A DNA stretch of 9,177 nucleotides from Candidatus Bipolaricaulota bacterium (GTDB lineage: Bacteria; Bipolaricaulota; Bipolaricaulia; Bipolaricaulales; Bipolaricaulaceae). Below the pieces are notes generated by a model. That model had not been told where the DNA came from and searched no databases. It saw nothing but the letters and a program-made list of their open reading frames with translations. The stretch is from positions 1-9,177 of the forward strand of contig JACIWM010000044.1 in assembly GCA_014360945.1 (NCBI GenBank). Reading direction: 5' to 3'. The position numbers and the translations under genes were made by a program. The first letter of the stretch is position 1, and every line of letters begins with the position of its first letter. Positions 4,532 to 9,177 of the stretch are shown in pieces.

Positions 4532-6706
4532 ATGGGCATGATCCTCGCCGCAAGCGGCCTGGTGGCTGTGGCCGCTCTTTTCTGGTCTGCGTACGGAACT
4601 TACTACGTGATGCGTCGGGACCCTGGTGACGAGCGGATGCGGCAAATCCAGGGATTCATCCGCGAGGGAGCTTGGGCGTTCATGTTGGCCGAGGCCAAAG
4701 TTATGGCCGTGACTCTCCTCATCATCGGCGCCATCCTTTGGGCCCTTTTTTATTGGGAAGTAGCGGTGGCGTTCTGGGTGGGCTCTGGCCTCTCCATGGC
4801 CGCGGGTTTCGCGGGCATGAACGCTGCAACTTTAGCTAACGCCCGCACCACCAACGCCGTCCGCCGCTCCCTGCGCGAGGCCCTCACCGTGGCCTTCACC
4901 GGCGGTTCAGTGATGGGCATTGCCGTGGCCGGATTGGCCACTGCCGGCCTGGTCTTCGTGATCTGGCTCTTCCGCCGGGAGTTCGATCCCAGCGTTGTTC
5001 GGATCACCACCAAAACCATCTTCGGCATTCCCGGGGCGGACGTGAACTTCATCAAGGGGGCGCTAATTGTCTCCGCGTACTCCGCGGGAGCCTCTCTTGT
5101 GGCCCTCTTTGACCGCGTGGGCGGCGGAATCTACACAAAAGCGGCGGACATGGCCGCCGATCTTGTGGGCAAAGTGGAGCTCAAGATCCCTGAGGATGAC
5201 CCTCGCAATCCCGCGGCCATCGCCGATAACGTGGGCGACAACGTGGGCGACGTGGGCGGTCTTGGCGCCGACCTCCTCGAATCTTTCATTGGCTCCGCCA
5301 TCGCCGTGATCGTCATCGCCCTCTACATGTACGTGGGTCGCTTGAACCCCGACATTTGGGCCCTCATCTCCCGTTACGGGTTCACAAGCCTGGAGCAGTT
5401 CGAGGCCAATTACTGGTGGTTCGTGCTTTTGCCCCTCCTCTACGTGGCCGGGGGGATTACGGCCAGCCTTTTGGCGGTAATGTATATCCGCTACTCCCGC
5501 CGGCAAAAGGACATGCAGCGCATCCTCATGAACGGCTTCACCCTCGCCGGCGTCCTCACCGCGGGCTTTGCCGCCGTGACCACCGCCTTCTCCCCCTTCA
5601 ACTTCATCCCCTTCTTCTCCCTCCTTTTGGGGATCGTGAGCGGTGTGCTCATCGGGTTCATCTCCGAGTACTACACCTCCGCCCGATATCGGCCCACCCG
5701 GGAGCTGGCCCGCATGTATCAATCCGGCCCGGCCGTGGGGGTCACGGAAGGAATGGCTGTGGGTATGTCCTCCAGCCTTCTTGTCTGCCTTGTGATCGCC
5801 GCAGCCATCATCATCACCTATCAAATGGGCGGCCTTTTGGCCGTGGCCTTCGCGGGAATGGGCATGCTTACCTTCGTGGGGATCATGGTTTCCATGGACT
5901 CCTACGGACCGATCGGCGATAACGCCGCGGGGATCGCCACCATGGCCAAGCTTGATCCCCATGTGCGGGAGCAGTGCGACATTTTGGACTCCATCGGGAA
6001 CACCACGGCTGCCATCGGGAAAGGCTTTGCCATCGGTTCCGCGGCGTTTGCCGCCATCGGTCTCATCGCCGCTTACCTTTGGTCCGCCGCCGGTCGCGCC
6101 GAAGAAGTGCACCTTCCCAACGTGCCCCTAGTTAGCCCGGAGGTGGGAGGCCTGGTGATGGCCGGGCTCATCGCCGGGGCCATGCTCACCTACGTGTTTT
6201 CCGCCATGCTCATTCGCGCCGTCTCCCGCACGGCGGACGTGATGGTCCAGGAGATCCGCCGGCAGTTCCGGGAGAATCCCAAGCTCATGACCGGAGAAGC
6301 TAATCCCGATTACCGGCGGTGCATCACCATCACCGCTCACAACGGCGTGCGCCGGATGATCGTGCCCTCGCTTCTTGCCGTGGTCCTTCCTCTTTTCGTT
6401 GGCCTTGTTTTCGGGCGCTACACTTTGGCCGGGTTCCTGGTGGGGGCACTCCTTTCCGCCATCATGCTTGCCATCTTCTGCGCCAATGCCGGCGGAGCCA
6501 TGGACAACGCCAAGAAATACGTGGAGGAGGGCCATTTTGGGGGCAAAGGTTCTGAGGCCCATGCGGCCGGCGTCGTGGCCGATACCGTGGGCGACCCCCT
6601 CAAGGACACGGTCGGGCCATCCCTGGACATCCTCATCAAGCTCATGAGCGTGATCTCCCTCCTTTTCGCCTCCCTCTTTCCCGTGCAGCCGTGGTTCCTG
6701 CGGTGA
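4532..6706 (+). CDS. hppA: Membrane-bound ion-pumping pyrophosphatase (K+-dependent type)
   Basis: 724 residues, within the usual range for the family, with about 16 membrane helices. It splits pyrophosphate in the cytoplasm and uses the energy to move H+ or Na+ out, which removes biosynthetic PPi and energises the membrane. Substrate motifs: GGGIYTKAAD..ADLVGKVE (197-216), EDDPRNP..IADNVGDNVGD (221-240), DSYGPIGDNAAGIATM (456-471), GGAMDNAKKY (654-663), and GGKGSEAH..VVADTVGDP (670-689). Ala493 in GNTTAAIGKG occupies the site that is Ala in K+-dependent and Lys in K+-independent enzymes. The ion-gate set Asp247, Glu250, Ser251, Asp699 and Lys703 matches that described for the Na+-pumping Thermotoga maritima enzyme, so Na+ transport is plausible, but related H+ pumps can share these residues. 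Small departures from consensus are AAGIATM for AGGIAEM and DMAADLV for DVGADLV. It is first in a plus-strand cluster; the acetyltransferase starts 7 bp after the stop. Confidence 0.97.
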   Translation: MGMILAASGLVAVAALFWSAYGTYYVMRRDPGDERMRQIQGFIREGAWAFMLAEAKVMAVTLLIIGAILWALFYWEVAVAFWVGSGLSMAAGFAGMNAATLANARTTNAVRRSLREALTVAFTGGSVMGIAVAGLATAGLVFVIWLFRREFDPSVVRITTKTIFGIPGADVNFIKGALIVSAYSAGASLVALFDRVGGGIYTKAADMAADLVGKVELKIPEDDPRNPAAIADNVGDNVGDVGGLGADLLESFIGSAIAVIVIALYMYVGRLNPDIWALISRYGFTSLEQFEANYWWFVLLPLLYVAGGITASLLAVMYIRYSRRQKDMQRILMNGFTLAGVLTAGFAAVTTAFSPFNFIPFFSLLLGIVSGVLIGFISEYYTSARYRPTRELARMYQSGPAVGVTEGMAVGMSSSLLVCLVIAAAIIITYQMGGLLAVAFAGMGMLTFVGIMVSMDSYGPIGDNAAGIATMAKLDPHVREQCDILDSIGNTTAAIGKGFAIGSAAFAAIGLIAAYLWSAAGRAEEVHLPNVPLVSPEVGGLVMAGLIAGAMLTYVFSAMLIRAVSRTADVMVQEIRRQFRENPKLMTGEANPDYRRCITITAHNGVRRMIVPSLLAVVLPLFVGLVFGRYTLAGFLVGALLSAIMLAIFCANAGGAMDNAKKYVEEGHFGGKGSEAHAAGVVADTVGDPLKDTVGPSLDILIKLMSVISLLFASLFPVQPWFLR

Positions 6707-6713
6707 GGTAGGG

Positions 6714-7250
6714 GTGGAGCTTTGTGGGGAGCGGCTGAGCCTGCGGCCCTTCGGGCCGGGAGATCTTGCCCGCACCCGAAAATGGGTCGCCGATCCAGAG
6801 ATCTCCCGCTGGATCCTTCCGGCTTGGCCGCTCCTCCCTCTTTCCTGGGACGAGTGGCTCCACCGGGTTTACACCTCCCCGGATTCCCTGCACTTCGCCA
6901 TCGTCCTTAAGGACGGCCGCCACATCGGCAATTGCAGCCTCCATTCCATCCGCTGGGAGGAGAAAGTGGCGGAGGTGGGGATCGTAATTGGAGAGAAGGA
7001 TTGCTGGGGAAAGGGTTACGGCCCGGAGGCACTGCGCCTCCTTTTGCGTTACGCTTTCCATGAGCTCGGTCTGGAAAAAGTTGTTCTGCACGTGCACAAA
7101 GAAAACCGGCGTGCCATCCGGGCCTACAAAAAGGTCGGGTTTTCCGAGATCTCCGAGCCTTGGCTTCTTAGGTTTTTGTGCGCCGGCAACGGTAGAATTT
7201 TGACCATGGCCGTGGAGGTGGGCAGTTGGGTTTCAGCCCCGACCCATTGA
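6714..7250 (+). CDS. GNAT-family N-acetyltransferase (RimJ/RimL-like)
   Basis: 178 residues, a normal length for a single-domain GNAT enzyme. It would transfer acetyl from acetyl-CoA to an amine of a protein or small molecule; the substrate cannot be told. The start ELCGERLSLRPFGPGDL and DPEISRWI match the RimJ/RimL group. The acetyl-CoA pyrophosphate loop is WGKGYG (98-103), in EKDCWGKGYGPEALRLLLRY. The strand LEKVVLHVHKENRRAIRAYKKVGF (120-143) carries the conserved Asn131 and the aromatic Tyr138 usual near the catalytic site. The start is GTG at 6714, with GAGG (6705-6708) 5 nt before it, overlapping the hppA stop; no better start is nearby. The last 25 nt overlap the next gene. A link to the pyrophosphatase is operon-based only. 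Confidence 0.88.
   Translation: MELCGERLSLRPFGPGDLARTRKWVADPEISRWILPAWPLLPLSWDEWLHRVYTSPDSLHFAIVLKDGRHIGNCSLHSIRWEEKVAEVGIVIGEKDCWGKGYGPEALRLLLRYAFHELGLEKVVLHVHKENRRAIRAYKKVGFSEISEPWLLRFLCAGNGRILTMAVEVGSWVSAPTH
7214..7219 (+). promoter_or_regulatory. Ribosome binding site supporting a TTG start for the ABC ATPase
   Basis: GGAGGT lies 6 nt before TTG 7226 and inside the end of the acetyltransferase gene. The other possible start, TTG 7247, which overlaps the TGA, has no SD in front of it, so 7226 is preferred. Confidence 0.75.
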
Positions 7251-8158
7251 TTCTGACCCGGGGTCTCACCCGCTATTTTGAGGCGCGGCCGGCGGTGGTG
7301 GACTTGCATTTGGAAGTGATGGCTGGCGAGGTCCTGGGGCTTTTGGGGCCCAATGGCGCCGGAAAAACCACAACTGTTCGGATGCTTGCCGGCCTTCTGG
7401 CCCCCTCCGCTGGCGAGGCCTTCGTGGCCGGTCACAGCGTGACAAAAGAGCCGGAGAAGGTCCGGCCTAAAGTCGGGGTGCTCTCGGAGAACCCCGGTTT
7501 TTACAAGCGCCTCACGGTCCGCCGTAATCTCCGATTCTTCGCGGAACTTTATGGGGTGCGGGATTCCCGGCGCATCGACGAGGTATTGGCCCTGGTGAAG
7601 CTTTCGGAGCGGGCCGAGGATCCTGTGGCCACTCTTTCCAAGGGTCTTCGGCAGAGACTCGCCCTGGCCCGGGCGTTGGTCCACGATCCGCAGGTTTTGC
7701 TTTTGGACGAACCCACAAGCGGCCTCGATCCGGAGGCAGCTAAGGAAGTGCGGGAACTTCTTTCCGAGCTTTCTCTAGCGCACCGCGCCATCCTCCTTTG
7801 CACCCACAACCTCCCTGAGGCCGAGCGGCTTTGCCACCGCATCGCTGTCCTCAAGACCAAACTCATCGCCGTTGGAACTCCAACGGAACTGAAAGAACGC
7901 CTCTTCGGCCGGTGGGTGGTGGTAACCCTGGCCAATCCCAAGCCCGAAATTATTTCCGCCCTGAACCTTCCGTTTGTGTGCAACGCCTCTCTTGATGGCC
8001 AAAAACTCCTCTTGGCCGTGGAGGACCCGGAGCGCCACAACCCCATCTTGGTGCGGAAACTCGTGGAGCTCGGCGCGGAGATCCTCTACATCGCCGAGGA
8101 GGAGCGTACGCTGGAGGACGTGTACCTCGAGCTCATGGAGGGCGGAAATGCGGCTTAA
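7226..8158 (+). CDS. ABC-2 type transporter, ATP-binding subunit
   Basis: 310 residues, the usual length for the CcmA/NatA-like group. It hydrolyses ATP in the cytoplasm to drive the membrane partner encoded next; the pair is probably an exporter of unknown substrate. Motifs: Walker A GPNGAGKT (41-48), Q-loop region VGVLSENPGFY with Glu88 where many ABC proteins have Gln, signature LSKGL (137-141), Walker B LLLDEP (158-163), D-loop SGLD (165-168), and switch His194 in LCTHN. Residues about 225-300 are the C-terminal extension of this group and end in the common TLEDVYLEL. LSKGL and Glu in the Q-loop are normal variants for this group. The start is TTG with a good SD; the first 25 bp overlap the acetyltransferase and the last 11 bp overlap the permease. 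Confidence 0.95.
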   Translation: MGFSPDPLILTRGLTRYFEARPAVVDLHLEVMAGEVLGLLGPNGAGKTTTVRMLAGLLAPSAGEAFVAGHSVTKEPEKVRPKVGVLSENPGFYKRLTVRRNLRFFAELYGVRDSRRIDEVLALVKLSERAEDPVATLSKGLRQRLALARALVHDPQVLLLDEPTSGLDPEAAKEVRELLSELSLAHRAILLCTHNLPEAERLCHRIAVLKTKLIAVGTPTELKERLFGRWVVVTLANPKPEIISALNLPFVCNASLDGQKLLLAVEDPERHNPILVRKLVELGAEILYIAEEERTLEDVYLELMEGGNAA

Positions 8159-8861
8159 GGTTCTGATCCTCAAAGAGTGGGCCGAGCTTTTCCGGATCAA
8201 GATGGTGCTTTATGGGTGTCTCTTCATGCCCCTTTTCATGGGCGGGTTTGCCGGGTGGATGGTGTGGCAGGGCCGGGCCCTTCCAGCTGAGGGCCAGGCG
8301 GCTCTATTTAACGCCGCCCTCCTTTACTTCCTTGTCCTTCCCGTGATGATCCCCGTGACCCTGGGCGTGTACTCCGTGGTGGGAGAAAAGGAGCAAGGAA
8401 CATTAGAGCCCCTCTTGGCCACCCCTCTTTCGGACCTCGAGCTTTTCCTTGGGAAATCCATCGTGGCTGTTGTTCCCGCTCTAGTTCTCACCTGGGCCGT
8501 GTTCGGGCTTTTCCTCCTTGCCGCTTCCCAGATGATCCCCGGCGGGATCCCCGCGGGCGTCCTCTCTCTTCCCTGGCTCCTTTCCATCTTCGCTCTTTCA
8601 CCCCTCATGGCCTTGTTTGCCGCGCTTGTGGCCATGCTCATCTCCTCCCGTTCCACGGATTCCCGCGCCGCCTATCAATTCGCCGGCCTCGCCGTGGTCC
8701 CTAGCCTCATCCCTCTCATTGTCTATTCCGCCCGCCTCACCGCCGTGGACCTGAAATTCGTGGCCATTGAGGGCGGTATTCTCCTCGTGTTGAATGCGGC
8801 TCTTCTCTTTTTGGGCATAAAAATTTTCCAGCGTGAGGAGATCCTCACCCGATGGAAGTGA
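8148..8861 (+). CDS. ABC-2 type transporter, permease subunit
   Basis: 237 residues with six likely membrane helices at about 19-40, 58-78, 105-127, 140-165, 177-195 and 207-225. The cytoplasmic loop after helix 2 carries VVGEKEQGTLEPLLATP (77-93), a hallmark of ABC-2/NatB-like permeases, where the 'EKE..T.E.LLATP' block couples to the ATPase. It would form the channel with the ATP-binding subunit encoded just before it. The ATG at 8148 overlaps the ATPase stop by 11 bp and has GGAGGG 5 nt upstream; the frame is open for 58 more codons upstream, but those are the ATPase gene in another frame. The substrate is unknown: candidates in this family include ions, drugs, lipids and peptides, and nothing here selects one. 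Its last codons contain a hairpin that covers the SD of the next gene. Confidence 0.93.
   Translation: MRLKVLILKEWAELFRIKMVLYGCLFMPLFMGGFAGWMVWQGRALPAEGQAALFNAALLYFLVLPVMIPVTLGVYSVVGEKEQGTLEPLLATPLSDLELFLGKSIVAVVPALVLTWAVFGLFLLAASQMIPGGIPAGVLSLPWLLSIFALSPLMALFAALVAMLISSRSTDSRAAYQFAGLAVVPSLIPLIVYSARLTAVDLKFVAIEGGILLVLNAALLFLGIKIFQREEILTRWK
8833..8848 (+). promoter_or_regulatory. Hairpin that masks the SD of the GH13 gene
   Basis: GTGAGGAGATCCTCAC folds as a 6-bp perfect stem (GTGAGG/CCTCAC) with an AGAT loop, 3 nt before the ATG at 8852. The only good SD, GAGGAG (8835-8840), is mostly inside the stem. Ribosomes finishing the permease gene (stop 8859-8861) would open it, so GH13 translation is probably coupled to permease translation. 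The same bases encode the permease end (about REEILT). Confidence 0.5.
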
Positions 8862-9177
8862 GGGGGATTCGGCCGCCCGCGTGGGTGCGGGACGCCATCT
8901 TCTACCAAATTTTCCCGGACCGGTTCCGCAACGGCCGGCCGGAAAACGATCCGCCGGGCACCCGCCCTTGGGGAGAACTCCCCACCTCCCAGAGTTTTTT
9001 CGGCGGCGATCTCTGGGGCATTCTCGAAAAACTCGATTATCTTGAGGATCTGGGCGTCACCGCCCTTTACCTCACCCCCATTTTTCGGGCCTCCACCAAC
9101 CACCGCTACGACACGGAGGATTATTTTGAGGTGGATCCGGCATTAGGCGGGAACGAGGCCCTCCGCATTTTGGTTAA
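8852..9177 (+). CDS. GH13 alpha-amylase-family glycosidase, N-terminal part (runs off the window)
   Basis: The first 108 residues are present and the frame is open to the window end. WVRDAIFYQIFPDRFRNG (11-28) is the first strand and calcium-side loop of the GH13 barrel. FFGGDLWGILEKLDYLEDLG (49-68) and ALYLTPIF (71-78) then NHRYDTEDYFEVDP (83-96) match neopullulanase, cyclomaltodextrinase and maltogenic amylase-type enzymes, which cut alpha-1,4 (and often alpha-1,6) links in maltodextrins. There is no signal peptide, so it is probably cytoplasmic, and no N-terminal CBM34 domain; the catalytic barrel starts almost at once. The catalytic Asp, Glu and Asp lie beyond the window, so activity and exact specificity cannot be judged. 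The ATG overlaps the permease end by 10 bp; the SD GAGGAG is 11 nt upstream. Whether the ABC exporter relates to sugar use is unknown. Confidence 0.93.
   Translation, partial: MEVRGIRPPAWVRDAIFYQIFPDRFRNGRPENDPPGTRPWGELPTSQSFFGGDLWGILEKLDYLEDLGVTALYLTPIFRASTNHRYDTEDYFEVDPALGGNEALRILV

Noticed and set aside
4331..4645. N-terminal extension of the coiled-coil protein from the ATG at 4645
   Set aside because: It would put about 105 residues before a perfect signal peptide, ignore the AAGGAGGT site, and overlap the start of hppA.
5063..6112. Minus-strand open frame (349 codons) inside hppA
   Set aside because: Gly/His/Asp-rich mirror of conserved pyrophosphatase codons; no RBS and no known domain.
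7634..7648. Non-standard ABC signature LSKGL and Glu in the Q-loop as a sign of an inactive ATPase
   Set aside because: These variants are common in CcmA/NatA-like ABC-2 ATPases, and Walker A, Walker B and the switch His are intact.

Overview
The window is 9.2 kb of compact, GC-rich bacterial chromosome. Every stretch longer than about 200 bases is coding, and neighbouring genes in each operon overlap or nearly touch. ATG, GTG and TTG starts are all used, mostly with clear Shine-Dalgarno (SD) sequences. GC-rich coding, an A/V/L/E/R-rich proteome, a pyrophosphate-driven ion pump and a long rod-like coiled-coil membrane protein would fit a thermophilic or deep-branching anaerobic bacterium, for example Bipolaricaulota/Acetothermia-like or Thermotoga-like. 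That placement is an impression; no rRNA or other phylogenetic marker is present here.

Left part (about 1-3400, minus strand): a chromosome-organising operon in the order smc, scpA, scpB, with scpB cut by the window edge. The three genes overlap by 8 and 11 bp. Together they encode the SMC-ScpAB condensin. The SMC has intact ATPase heads and hinge, but it is only 818 residues long because both coiled-coil arms are about half the usual length. ScpA lacks the usual N-terminal FxGPLDLLL-type motif. Inside scpA there is a strong long hairpin. A plausible sigma-70-like promoter lies upstream of smc, immediately beside the terminator of the next gene.

Middle (about 3400-4330, minus strand): a single-gene unit for a secreted or membrane-anchored coiled-coil protein of unknown function. 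It has a signal peptide, a rod of about 240 residues ending in twelve perfect heptads, and a C-terminal membrane helix. It has a near-ideal SD and its own intrinsic terminator.

Right part (4532-9177, plus strand), divergent from the coiled-coil gene across a 201-bp intergenic region: a dense five-gene cluster. It encodes a membrane pyrophosphatase (K+-dependent type, Na+ or H+ pumping), a RimJ/RimL-like GNAT acetyltransferase, an ABC-2 type ATPase and its permease, and the start of a GH13 glycosidase. Junctions are +7, -25, -11 and -10 bp, so the cluster is probably one transcription unit with translational coupling. Functionally the set is mixed: membrane energisation, a modification enzyme, an exporter, and maltodextrin breakdown.

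I found no mobile element, CRISPR array, tRNA or rRNA. No clearly new multi-gene system is visible. The most notable observations are the short-armed SMC with its divergent kleisin, the hairpin inside scpA, and the uninterrupted heptad rod of the coiled-coil protein.
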